In this document: positions 1 to 10,865 of the stretch, one piece after another
Layout: each line of letters starts with the position of its first letter
Numbering within the stretch: position 1 is the stretch's first letter
Assembly (NCBI RefSeq): GCF_958450345.1
Contig: NC_088781.1
Location: 117,130,431-117,194,430, forward strand
Source: Calliphora vicina
Taxonomy: Eukaryota > Arthropoda > Insecta > Diptera > Calliphoridae
DNA: 64,000 bases
Reading direction: 5' to 3'
The notes under the pieces: model-generated
Databases searched by the model: none
Seen by the model: only the letters and a program-made list of their open reading frames with translations
Told to the model about the DNA's origin: nothing
Program-made: the position numbers and the translations under genes

Positions 1-75
1 ATTTATCAGGTATAGACAGGGGGTTATGTTTTTTATGTGGCAAATTAATTAGGGAAAACTTAAAAACTCGTAGAG
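1..75. repeat. Fragment of a dispersed repeat, inverted copy at about 36128-36195
   Basis: The window opens with a stretch whose reverse complement recurs at about 36128-36195. The shared core is aattaattagggaaaactta followed by homologous flanks, with scattered mismatches. No ends or coding potential are visible, so the class is unknown. Confidence 0.6.
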
Positions 76-452
76 AATTTAAATAATTGTTACAAATTTT
101 AAACTACTGATCACTTTTGTTTGAAATTGGGAGAATCAGGTTTAGTTAAAGGAAATAAACCACCGTCTTTAAAAAGTAAAAACGTAGCAATATGTTTATT
201 AAAAAAATATATATAAAAGATACATATCTCAAACATTTGTGGAATGATTTTGATAATTATTGTCTTTAAGATATCTAAAAACTTTATATGTCTAAATTAA
301 AACTCCCATAATTAGTTCTCTTTAGGATTAGGATTCATAAAATATTCTATAAACATTATAGGAATGCAATTAAATATTAAAGAAATTATAAACAGAATAA
401 AAATCTTATCGCAATTAAGAAGAATTAACCATGATAAAAATATAGTAGGTAG

Positions 453-981
453 CAAAGTATACCAAGTAGTCCAACTCTCTATTTTATAAATTTACTCTCT
501 CACATATACGTGTACTGTGTAAATTCAACACCCTTGTGAGAGAATTATACACATCAAAAGTCTCGAAATTTTAACTACAAATTGTCCAATAAATATAGTA
601 TGATATGCGTAAATTCACTAATACACATTATTTTATAATTTTTTTCAACACATTTAGCACTTTTTCTTTTCCGAAGCACGTCCATTTCGCACAAACTAAA
701 AAATATTTTTTTTTATTAATTTTGATGTTTTATTTTGTTTGTGGTAGGTTTTAAAATATAGAACAGAGTTTCAATTTTTGGTATTGAAAATAGAACAAAA
801 TTTAAATAAATTTAAATTTAAACATTTTTTTGGAACTCTGTGTGTCTGGTGAAAATTCAAAAGGCACCAACACATATACATTTTTGTAACTAACACATAT
901 TTAGACTTAGGTACTTTTTCACTAACACATGTATAAAGTTAGGTACTGCTGTCAAAGAGTTGGACTACTTGTTATACTTTG
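453..981. mobile_element. Non-autonomous hAT-type MITE, 529 bp
   Basis: The left end begins CAAAGTATACCAAGTAGTCC and the right end is its near-perfect inverse, with arms of about 26 bp and one mismatch. The element is flanked by the 8-bp direct duplication GTAGGTAG at 445-452 and 982-989. An 8-bp duplication with inverted termini is the hAT signature. No transposase-like frame is seen inside, so it must have been moved in trans. Confidence 0.85.
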
Positions 982-989
982 GTAGGTAG

Positions 990-2806
990 TTTCAATAAAA
1001 TTTTTTTTTTTCAAATAAGGTTTTTTGAAGTTTCCTTATTTTGTGAGCATTATAAAAAGCGTTGCCACATTCCTAAAAATTATTTTTATTTTAGAGAAAT
1101 TTTTTACAAAAAATGTGTAATTTATAATTTAGTATTTAAATAAAAATGTATTAAGTATGTTGTGTTGGAAGTTAATGATTCAATTCCTAACATTCGCTAT
1201 ATAATTTGGGCTACCTGACAAAGAATTTTCATTAAATTTAAAAAAAAAATAATTTTAACGTTCCAAAAGACTGGAGTTTGGTTTGTATAATCCACCCTCT
1301 GACAAGTTTTACGTACATCCAGCCACTGTTGTAGTTTGTTAGGTAATGTAGGGACTTTAAAAAAATTTACATTTGAATTTTTGCAAAAATAAGTGGTATT
1401 TTCGCAGTTGGGGAAAATGCAACTCATGTTTGTTAAATCTTAAAATAATGTTCACAAATTAGCTTTGAAATATTTGAAAATGAAAATCTTACCTTTGATC
1501 CCAATTTGATAGTAAATATTTTTTATATTTTTTTTAATATTCTTCAAATTAATGAAAATTATGTATTAATTTTTTCACAAACTTCAAAGAATATATGGGA
1601 AAATTTTTAATTAATATGGTATTACTATTTTAACGAAAACGTCAAAATCCTTAAGTATGTCAGACGTAGAATTTTAAAAAATAAAGAGAGAATGAAACTA
1701 CCTTATATTTTTCTACTATGGAATTAACCATATGTGGTCACCTCATACATATTTGTTTACACAGTTCTATAAATAGTTTGTTGTTACACATGACAGAATC
1801 TAACAAAAACTTCAACGACAACAATAAAAATAATCATAAAAAAGGAACAACAAAAGGAAACCAGAAAAAAAACTATTGTCTACATACTCAAATACAGTCA
1901 AAAGCCACAAAATTCCTAAAAGGCACGTTTTCTTTTAACATTTTGATATTTATTGCCAACATCAACAATGGCAGGCAACACAAAAAAAAAAAAATCAACC
2001 AAACAAACCAAACCAAAAAAAAATTATTTGAAAACAAAAATCACTTACTTTGACATTGAATTTTGGCTTTTAGCTATTTAATATTTATGTCTAGTTACGA
2101 TTATAATTTCATTAAATAATACACAATTATTTAATGTTTTATTAAATTTTTATTAAAAGTTTTTTTTTATTTTGTCCAAAAAATATATAAATATTAAATA
2201 TTTTCATTAACAGATTTTTTTTTCTGCTGCAGTTGATGTTTAAATATAACAAGTACTTAGTAATTAAAAAAAAATACATAAATTTATACATTTATTTATA
2301 GGTATTTACATACATACATATATACCGACTCATACACATATTGTTGCTGATGATGAAAGTCTGAAAGTGCATTTTTGAATGATTTATTAATGTTTTGCCG
2401 AAGGATATTTTGTGTCAACATAATATTGTGACATATAGACTCAAACATCATTAACACCCAACCATACAAACGCACATCCATCATATACTCCTGTTCTCTC
2501 TCATTCTCTTAAGCTTTAACGTGTTGTGTGGTAGACCAGGGGGCGAATACTTAATTTAAAATTGTATTTTGTTGTAGTTTCAGTAGTTGTTGTAGTGCAT
2601 GTTGTGGGAGTTTAAATGGCTGAGTGGTGGTGCGTGAGTATTTTACACGTGTTTATTAGGGATGATTAAAGCGAATGACAATATCACGCAGAATTTTAGT
2701 ATTATTTACAACGATTTTAAATAAGAAATTTTTAAATTAACAAAGTGCAAATAAATTTAATGTAATTTTATGAAAATGTTATGATTCTAATTATATATGT
2801 ATGTAT
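990..2806. other. AT-rich non-coding stretch
   Basis: No gene is recognised. The longer open frames (for example 1718-2053) are lysine/asparagine-rich translations of A-rich DNA without a domain. Homopolymer runs are frequent. About 2520-2640 is less AT-rich and contains GTT/GTA runs, but no coding signal was found. Confidence 0.6.
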
Positions 2807-4401
2807 TAGAGTGTCCCTTAGAATTAAATTTTTTGAAATGTTGAAACGGTACCCACTGAAAACTTTCGTAATGACCTAAAATACCACCAAAAATATTTTT
2901 AGCTTGTTCTAAGAAGGGCAACCCGTGCCGACTTTCGATTTAGTTTTGAGGTGCATTTACAAGGGGAAAAATGCATTTTTTTAATTTTTTTTTTAAATTT
3001 TTGCCATTAAATAATTACTTTTGCAATTTAATTTAAAAAAATCGAAATGTGTACGTAATTGTCGTTCTAATAAGATATAAAAGACAAAAATTGATTAAAA
3101 AATTTTAAAGTTATTAAAAAATCGCCAGTCCATTAACGTGTATCAGGCCACTAGAACAAGAATTGTAGGAACAAAATTAAAATATTTGAGAAATATTAAA
3201 ACAAAAGTTTATTCTTACTTAAAATATATCTATATTTACTTGTATATGAGTTTTTATCTTCATAGGATACAGTTAACCTATTCGCAAGTATAACCAAAAA
3301 AAAATATTTTTTTAACTGCAGTTTCAAAACTCCAATTTCAAATTTTTAAAAATTTTTTTAAACAAATTTCAGAATTTTTTTATCATCACATGGGGATCTA
3401 TTAACAACATAATAGGGAATAAAAATGTGAAAAAAGTATGTCAATACCTGCTATAGCTTTTCCGTACCTGCGATATAAATTTTGCGATTTTCGAGAAAAA
3501 CTAATTTTTTGGCCATATTTTGGCGAATGAGCCCAATTTCCTTACTGTTATTAATTTTATGTAAAATCTGTTCAGAATATTGTTACGTTTTAACCTTTTC
3601 AAAACGCTGGTTTATTTCCTTTAAATAAACCGGATACTTTTGATTGCAAATAAAAGCCGTTTAGTAGTTTAAAAATTGTAACAACTCTTTATTTATTTAA
3701 AATGTACAACAACAACAGAATTAAATAGCCATTCAATGTTTTTTATACAGGTTTATAAATTCTCAGAATTACAGACACAATTTATAATGTACACGAATTT
3801 ACTTGAAAAACACAACACACTTTAAGTCACTCAGATGATGTTTATTCGAAAAGCGTCTCTGATAAACTCACTCACGACTGCAACCTCTGCCACTATTTAT
3901 AACACTGCATTACCATCTAGAAAGCTCTTTAACTGTCTAGAGGTTTCTAATACATACGCCATCTGTGGTGTACTTTCTACAATGTTCTTTAACTGAATAT
4001 TCGAAATCGAATACAGCGTTGCCAACTTACGATCAAATCAACTGAAAGCTTTTATTTAATAATGCCCACAGATATGTTACAGTTTGCTATTACAGCACTG
4101 TTATTTGAAAGCATTATGTTACTTTTAAATCAGCCATTAAAATCGTTATATTTGAATTCAAGTACAATTTCGTAACAATATTATAGTCCAGGTAATTTTA
4201 AATATAGTCTGAAAGATTTCCTAAAATCGGAAAACGTTAACCCTTAAATTGTGAATGTCAAAGGTAACATTTTTCAATATTTGGAATTTCTAATGGATAG
4301 ATAGCGAAATGTTATATTTTTTTGGGCCGATTTTGATGAAACTTATGAAAAATATAAAATGAAGTCTTGTATTTACAATAACAGTACAAAATGGAAATTA
4401 A
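2807..4401. mobile_element. Unclassified dispersed repeat, interrupted by a solo LTR
   Basis: It starts tagagtgtcccttagaatta. A shorter inverted copy lies at 57290-57535, which preserves both ends (the gagtgtccc end and the end near ggaaattaa) but lacks most of the interior. This indicates an internally deleted derivative of a transposon family. No transposase was recognised. A solo LTR is inserted at 3581-4177. The right boundary is set by where homology with the second copy stops. Confidence 0.6.
3581..4177 (-). mobile_element. Solo LTR of a gypsy-type retrotransposon, 597 bp
   Basis: It begins TGTTACG and ends CGTAACA, so it has TG...CA termini with short inverted repeats. It is flanked by the 4-bp duplication ATAT (3577-3580 and 4178-4181), as for gypsy-like elements. 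Read on the minus strand it has promoter-like sequence (a TATAAATA motif near 3900) and an AATAAATAAAG polyadenylation-type signal near 3690, followed by a TTGCAATC stretch. No internal gag/pol lies beside it, so it is a solo LTR left by recombination. Confidence 0.8.
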
Positions 4402-4454
4402 CCCTTAAGAGCACTTCTATATTATATATTCCCCTTTTTTTAGGGTGTGTTTCA

Positions 4455-5425
4455 GGCTACAGCATCAATGCAGTTTAATTCAAGCTGAGATTTCAGACAT
4501 CAAAAGAGCGGTATACTGGATGTACTGTCAGTAAGCATGCTAACAAATCCATCTCTGGTGTCTATTCGACATTCAGATCTTAACGAGATTGCGAGACATT
4601 CTAACCTGGAGTTATTCTGGGTGTCGAGTCACTCTGGTGTACTTGGCAATACTATTGCGGATGAACTAATCAAAAAAGGCTCACGTCTGCATTCTGACGA
4701 GATCGATATTGATTGGTTTATCGCTATCCGGATGTACATCACTCACACAGCGTAAATTGTTTGAATCTGCTCAGCTCAGATGGTCTAGTTTGACAAATTG
4801 CTCGATATCGAGTCTCACATGGCACTTTTTTGAACATCATAGGTCAATGTCCCTCACGGGGCTATAACGGGCTCGGCTGCGAATTTTGATATCCGTGTTT
4901 ACTGGGTACTGCTTAATTGGTGCGCATGCTAGGAGACTGAACACTCCATATATGATTTCTGTAGATGTTGCCATGATGAGGACGAGGAGGAAACGGTTGA
5001 ACATCTTCTCTGTCTTTGCCCTGCTCTATCGAGAGCATGGACTACGACAATAGGTAGTCCTTTTTTGCACGGCCTAGCGGATCTATCTAGATCCATGGTA
5101 GGCGTTCATATTGTTGAGGTTACGATGATTTTCGTCAAACAACCCGAATGTGAACAAAAGAGCGTAATAGAGCGTAAAAATTCACACAATTCATTCAGTT
5201 TCTTGATGTTGTTGTGGATATTTTATTTTTTACCCAAAAGAGCACACAAATTAAATGCCTCTTTTTGCGTACCACTGATCTAGATGTAGATGGATTCGTT
5301 CATTCCGACATGTTAAGGACCTCTTCAGGACCTGAGCATGATCCTTTGGGTATCACAAAGGGGCCAATTCATGGACGCAATTGAGCTGGTAATACCGGCT
5401 GCCTTCATAACCTAACATATCCTAT
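4455..5425 (+). pseudogene. 3' fragment of an R1/I-type LINE (RNase H and C-terminal zinc motif)
   Basis: The frame at 4537-4755 reads LELFWVSSHSGVLGNTIADE, the RNase H motif found at the end of ORF2 in I/R1/LOA-type non-LTR retrotransposons. Downstream, about 4958-5040, another frame gives CRCCHDEDEEETVEHLLCLC followed by PALSRAW, the usual C-terminal cysteine/histidine motif of these polyproteins. Stops and frame changes separate the two, so it is dead. It is truncated upstream; the endonuclease and reverse transcriptase are missing. The end near 5420 has the CCTAAC-type tail also seen in the LINE at 20808-22206. Confidence 0.8.
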
Positions 5426-5429
5426 GGAT

Positions 5430-6975
5430 TGAAACCGGGGAAAATATTTTTTTTTATCCGAATTTGCTGTTTCGTAAAAAATATTTTACCAACAAAATTT
5501 ACTTTTAATAAAAATTGCTTTCAATCTTTATCTTTGTGTATACTTTGTTGAAGTTATTTAAGATTCGTCATATCGGAATATAGGTTTTTTTTTGTATTTT
5601 TAACTCATTAGTAAAATATTTGGAAAAGATTTCATTGTATTATCTGTATTTTTTTGCACTGTATTTTTTGGTCATTTGACACGTAATGCACTATGAAATC
5701 AATTGGTTACTTTATACAGCTAAAGTCAGTCATCACTTTAGTGTCTCTAAGTAATCTAGAGTGTAGTCACTTTATAGTCTACTGGAGAGTCGATTGTCAG
5801 TCGATTCACTCTTGTGAAGTTTACTGTTTGTAATTGATGTACGGTCACTTGGCTTCCTCCTAGGACACGTCAAAACTAATTTTGTAACTAGTGTTGATCC
5901 CAATGATGGGTAAAAAATATTTATATATTTTGAATTAACGTTTGGAAGTATTTAAAAATTATAAAAAAACAGAATCCATTATACATATGTATGTATTCAT
6001 ACATATATGACCCCTGATTAAAAGTATGTATTGTATTTTAAAATTAATGAACTCCTGACATCCATAATCCTCGTAATAACTTTTGCATTATCTGTATAAA
6101 ACCTGAACTAAAATATTTATTCACTTCGTGCCATCATATTTTTTCCAAAACAAAAACAACAAAAAGTTTAAGCCATAAACACTGTCAGATACTTTATTGT
6201 TTAAACTAAGTACTCAAACTCTTTGCCAAATGGAAAAAATAAAACAGAGACTCAGTATTTCCGACATTTAATTATACATATACAATGTATCATACATATT
6301 ACTTTACATTACAAACACTTCTCCTCTCCTACTCCAATTCTCTCGTATGTAGAATTACATATATTGATGTTGATGATAATGAAAAATTTTGTTTTTAATC
6401 CTCCTCAACATGTGAAATTCTCATGAAAACTCTTAATTGCAGAAGCACATTCGTGCATACATTTTCCTACACCTGCATCAACACATCCATACTTACTCAG
6501 TCATTTACTCTCACGCACTCTTTTTGGCTTTGCTCACCCAAACTGACTGCAAAAATCAAAATACGAAAAAAAGGGTGGTGATGGCTTTTTTCCAATTTGA
6601 CATTTCAGCCTACAAGTGTGTGACATCGGAAAAGTAAAGTGTCAGTGTCAACATTAAAAGCGGATTAAAATTTATACCACAACAACGACACAACGAATGC
6701 AGAGATTGTCGCTGGGGAAGAAGATGGTAGAGAAAAACTGAAAAACTTTAAATTTTGTGTTTGAGTTGTTGAGAGGTGGAAATAGAAAAGGGTTTTGTGC
6801 TGCAGATAGTTTTAAATTTAAGCTACATATTTCAAAGTTTTTAAATAATGTTATAATTTACAGCTTTAAAAACACTTAAATGGCAAGAAATCCTTCAAAA
6901 TGTAGATCATATAAATCATTTTAAGATCTCTTATTCCTCAAGATTTTGATTTTTCTAAGACAATTCATAATTGAA
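5430..6975. other. Non-coding stretch with one dispersed-repeat fragment
   Basis: No gene is recognised. About 5660-5790 shares agtgtctctaagtaatcta and its surroundings with 37600-37740 in the dsf intron, so a repeat family is present. The short open frames around 6223-6637 are low-complexity histidine/threonine-rich translations without a domain. Confidence 0.5.
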
Positions 6976-6977
6976 AT

Positions 6978-8140
6978 TTAACCCTCTTACCGGCAAGACC
7001 ATACAAATTATCCGATGAAGCCAATAATTTTTTTTTCAAGTAACTATAGTCTATAGCACCGTAAGTTTTAATTTTCAGGCGAAAAAAGAAACAGTTAAAA
7101 AAGTTAAAATACACATTATTTTCGAAACAATAAAGGCAGGTCGCATTTGGAACATGGTATGTTCCAAATGCGACCTTTTTGTCGTTTCTTCCCACCCAAA
7201 CAATCGAACCAAACATCAGCAACTTGATGATCAGCTCTTTTCCCAACACCTGATATGCCAGGCTGTAGTGATAAAAGCTCATCGAGATTTGGAGCAGATG
7301 GTCGTCCTACCGACCGTTTATTTTTGAAGGAAACAAGTCTAGCAGATATTTCCTTAAGGAAATCTGGAAGTTGTAAAATCAGTTCTTTATCGGACATATT
7401 TTTGGAAGCATTGGCATCATCGGCGTGCAGATAAAATGAATGCTTTTGTAGAGACCATGTCCAAAAAATGGTAGAACAACCTAATCATGTTATTGCCTGA
7501 AGATCATTTTATTCTCGAATAATTGGTTGATTTCGATTAATTTCTTCTGCTTTCTATCAACAGAGGAATTGTTGTTCACCAGGATTGGTTCTCCTGAAAC
7601 GTTCAATACCTGCATATGTCGATGACGGGCGGACACATTTGTTATCCTTCGATAATACAGTATTCACATCAATTCCATGGATTGAGGTCATATATTCTAC
7701 TTAAAATCATATCTGCTCTTTGTTCATTTCGCTGTTCCATGATCAACAAGAAATATGACCAAAAACATAATATCTCTCATTGTGCTCAAACCATAAATTT
7801 ACTCTGGTTCGTAAATAGACTAACAGCGGCTTCGACGTGTAGAAGTTATCAGGACGAAATTAGGTATCTCCAAAGGTAAGGTAGCTCCAATGACCGGTGT
7901 AACAGGTGAAATGATATTATCTCCGGAACCATTTTAAAACGGTAGGAAAAATCATTTCAATCACAAAGCACGAAGCGCGGGCATGTATTTTCGGAGATGG
8001 TGTTTCGTCTTTGGAACATACATAAGTGGAATCAGCACCACTGTCATCGCTATCAATACTTTCATCTGTGCTGTCTACAGAATCGTTGAAGTCGAGAAAT
8101 TATTCATCAGAAATTTTAAGCAAATTGATATTTTTTTTTT
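6978..8140 (-). pseudogene. Decayed piggyBac-like transposase
   Basis: Read on the minus strand, fragments appear in the right order for a piggyBac transposase. First is an acidic N-terminal stretch (about 8110-7960, containing FNDSVDSTDESIDSDDSGAD). Next is the catalytic-core segment DNFYTSKPLLVYL (about 7855-7815), which carries the second catalytic aspartate. Then comes FYHFLDMVSTKAFILSA (about 7485-7435). A C-terminal part contains SVGRPSAPNL and a CSKCDLPL remnant of the cysteine-rich finger (7116-7397). Frames shift between blocks and stops interrupt them. Most of the protein between the acidic region and DNFYTS is missing. At 6978 TTAA is followed by CCCTCTTACCGG, which fits the piggyBac TTAA target plus a CCC-starting terminus; the other end was not found. 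Non-functional. Confidence 0.78.
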
Positions 8141-8269
8141 TTTATAAGGACGTTTAGTAAGATCCATCTTTAACACAATAGTAAAATAAAAGGATGAACA
8201 TAATAGAACCATAAGCAAACAATAGTGTTTTATGAACAAAAGGTGAAAATAACAATGTAAGAGAATAAG

Positions 8270-9413
8270 AATTAATTCTTAGTTCCATTTTCGAAATCAA
8301 ATTAAATGTTATCTCTTAACCATTTCGTTAATGAATAGGCCTAATTCCATTCCACTTCAAATATGATGAAATCATTCCTTTAATAACTCATTCTTTATAG
8401 AATTAAGCCCTTATTGAATCATTCCAATTGTCTTTAATTCAAATCCATTACAAAATAGCTTTAAAAATGTATTGAATGATTAAATTTTTCTTCAATTCAA
8501 ATCTATTAAAAAAAAGACTTAAGTCAATTTTTATACCCTTCACCTTCGTGAGAAGGGTATAAATAAGTTTGTCATTCCGTTTGTAATTTCCACAATATAA
8601 TTTTCCGACCCTATAAAGTATATATATGTATATATTCTGGATCCTTATAGATAGCGGAGTCCGTCTGTCTGTTGAAATCAATTTTCTGAAGACCCCAGAT
8701 ATCTTCGGGGTCCAAATCTTCAATAATTCTGTCAGACATGCTTTCGAGAAGTTTCCTATTTAAAATCAGCAAAAGCGGTTTACAAATGGCTGAGATATGA
8801 GGAAAAACCAGGACAACCTCTATTTTTGACGTATTTTTTACCTATATCTGGATTAATAAGTCATATGGATATCTAATGATTGATATTACAAAGACCTTTG
8901 CAACGTCGTATATAAGATCATAGTAAGTTGGACCTACAATGGGTCAAAATCGGAAAAAATATTTTTTAACCCGAAATTTTTTTTTCACCAAAAAAAAAAA
9001 TTTTTAAAATAACAATTCAAAGAAAAAACAACTTTGAAAAAAAAAAAAATTTTGTTTACCTAAAAATATTTAAAATTTGTATTTTGAAGTATAATTTGGT
9101 GAAGGATATATTAGATTCGGCACAGCCTTACTTGTTTTCAATTCATTTTAAAAATGATTAAAAACAAAACAACTGAATTAAAAAGTTATAATTTAATTCC
9201 ATTTATATTAGATATGAATTAACAAAAATTTAATGATTCAAATATGAAATAATGAATTCTATTTAAATTAAAGCCTTTGAATGAAGCTTAAGAATACGAT
9301 TTTGGTAATGGATTTATGAAATGAATTCATAACATTTTTGAAATGCTAATTAAGATTTTAGTAAATTAAGCTCAAATTAAATTAATTAATTCAAAGCTCT
9401 GATTGATTGTAAC
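8270..9413. mobile_element. AT-rich MITE-like repeat split by a hairpin-ended repeat
   Basis: The two arms (8270-8535 and 9138-9413) are rich in aattcaaatgaatt-type motifs. The right arm ends ttcaaagctctg. Its inverse, starting agagctt...aattaattc, matches 55105-55400 inside another element. The right edge of a related AT-rich repeat at 37585 also ends acagctctg. The CAGAGCT end suggests a hAT-type MITE, but I could not find a matching target duplication. Confidence 0.5.
8536..9137 (-). mobile_element. Hairpin-ended dispersed repeat, near-complete copy
   Basis: On the minus strand the family starts acaagtaaggctgtgccgaa..., has tatacccttcacc near the left end and ggtgaagggtata at the right end, and ends in a tight hairpin (tatacccttcaccttcgtga plus its inverse). 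The inside has tttttt/aaaaaa tracts, then a conserved core that includes atctcagccatttgt, gacagacggactccgctatc and actttatagggtcgg. Other copies lie at 20752-20807, 22207-22625, 28902-28995, 31270-31497, 31722-32361 and 63799-64000. It is non-coding. The termini recall fly DINE-1/Helentron-like repeats, but the class is not settled. Confidence 0.75.
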
Positions 9414-9452
9414 AACCCACAGAAGCCATAAACTTTTATTGTTATTACTATG

Positions 9453-10577
9453 CACAGTGGGGCAGAATCAAAATTTTTTTGGAAATAAATCTGGCATTTC
9501 TAAACGGCTAGTCCGATCGGTATAAAATTTAACTTGGGCGTAGCCAAGGAGTATTCGAGTTTAAGTTATTAAAATGGGCCCTAGAACTTATCCAGGGGAG
9601 GCCCTATGGGGGCTCAAAGTAGGGTACCTTCGCTATGTAAAATTTTTACGTGCAATTTTTTTTGTCTCCCATCCGATTTTAAATATTTTTATATTTTTGG
9701 AAAGCGCTCGGTCTAGGTCTTGAAAAAACATGCTTGCGTGTGCTATTTATCTCTTATAATTTCTGAGTTATAAGCATTTCTAAATTTATATTTTAAAATT
9801 TTGCCACTCCTTTTTTTTTAAAAAAATTATTAATTTTTGCTGTTTTTTGGCCGAAAAGGTGACTTAACTCTTTTTTGTATTAAAAATACACTTTCTTTAA
9901 GAACATATAACAATTTTATATTTTTCTGTAAGGTATCTTTACGGAGAACATTCTGGTATAAAAAACATGTCCCATTTTTGGAATATGTCGCCACTACACC
10001 CTTCGGAATGTGACCTATTTTTTTATAAAAATTTAAATTTTGGGACACATGTTTTAAAATTCCAAAGCTGGGATCAGAAAACGGAAAGCAGATTTTGAAA
10101 CCCTGATGTGCTCTCTATTTATCCCCAAATATTTTCCCAGATCCGAAGGAAATGTGGAGCCTATGGACAAAATTGTAAAAAATACCATTTTTGGGATTTT
10201 CGCTCCAATTATTAGGAATTGCGGGATTCCCTTTCAACTTTTGACAATTTTTTTTGTTATTTAGAATGTCAATTTTAAAAAACGTTGAAAATTTCATTGA
10301 GTTTTGTCAATAAATAAAGATTTTTTTACATATTACATTTTTATTGAGATTCTAAAACTAAAATTTGTATCAAAATTTTAATAGGATTGCAAATATTAGG
10401 AAAAATTTTATCCACATTTATTCCGAATTATATTTTTTTGTTTACATAAGTTAATTTTTGGTCTTACAAAAAAAATTTCAATTAGATTCAAAAATATGCC
10501 ACTTTAAAACTCCGCCCATCAAAAATATTGCACTTTTTCATACTAAAAAATTTGTATAAATTTTCTGCTGTGCTGTG
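9453..10577. mobile_element. Non-autonomous DNA transposon with CACAG ends and 5-bp target duplication (Transib-like?)
   Basis: The left end is CACAGTGGGGCAGAATC. The right end, inverted, is CACAGCACAGCAGAA. The 5-bp duplication CTATG flanks it exactly (9448-9452 and 10578-10582). CAC-starting termini with 5-bp duplications are known for Transib elements, the relatives of RAG1/2 whose heptamer is CACAGTG. Related copies lie at 62800-63790 and, inverted, about 36250-37292; both also begin CACAGTGG. No transposase is visible, so the superfamily call is an inference from the termini alone. Confidence 0.65.
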
Positions 10578-10734
10578 CTATGGTACGATAGGGTAACGAA
10601 CTTATGAACTAATAGTAAATAAGCTTTTATAACTGTATCACATAATATAGAACTCATTATTAGACTACTTCAAAGTAATGAGTATGGTATGTAATAATCA
10701 TTGAAACGTATATTATTCAATAATTATTTTTTAT

Positions 10735-10865
10735 AAACTGCGAAGCGTTTTGCTTGTCTGCAGATACACCCAAGGTCTCTGGTGGGAATAGAACCCACAA
10801 CCCTCAGTTAAATAGTCCATATCGTCTAGTCTATCGGGGCTATTGTAAGTCATCACCAAGTTTTT
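10735..10865 (-). mobile_element. tRNA-derived SINE-like fragment
   Basis: On the minus strand, GGGTTCTATTCCCACC (10781-10796) is a near-perfect RNA polymerase III B box within a T-arm-like stem. About 40 bases upstream a TAGCCCCGATAG stretch could be a decayed A box. It cannot be folded into a full tRNA, so a tRNA-derived SINE is the better reading. No tail or target duplication is clear. Confidence 0.5.

Noticed and set aside
1718..2053. 111-codon open frame
   Set aside because: Lys/Asn-rich translation of A-rich DNA with no domain; the composition explains its length.
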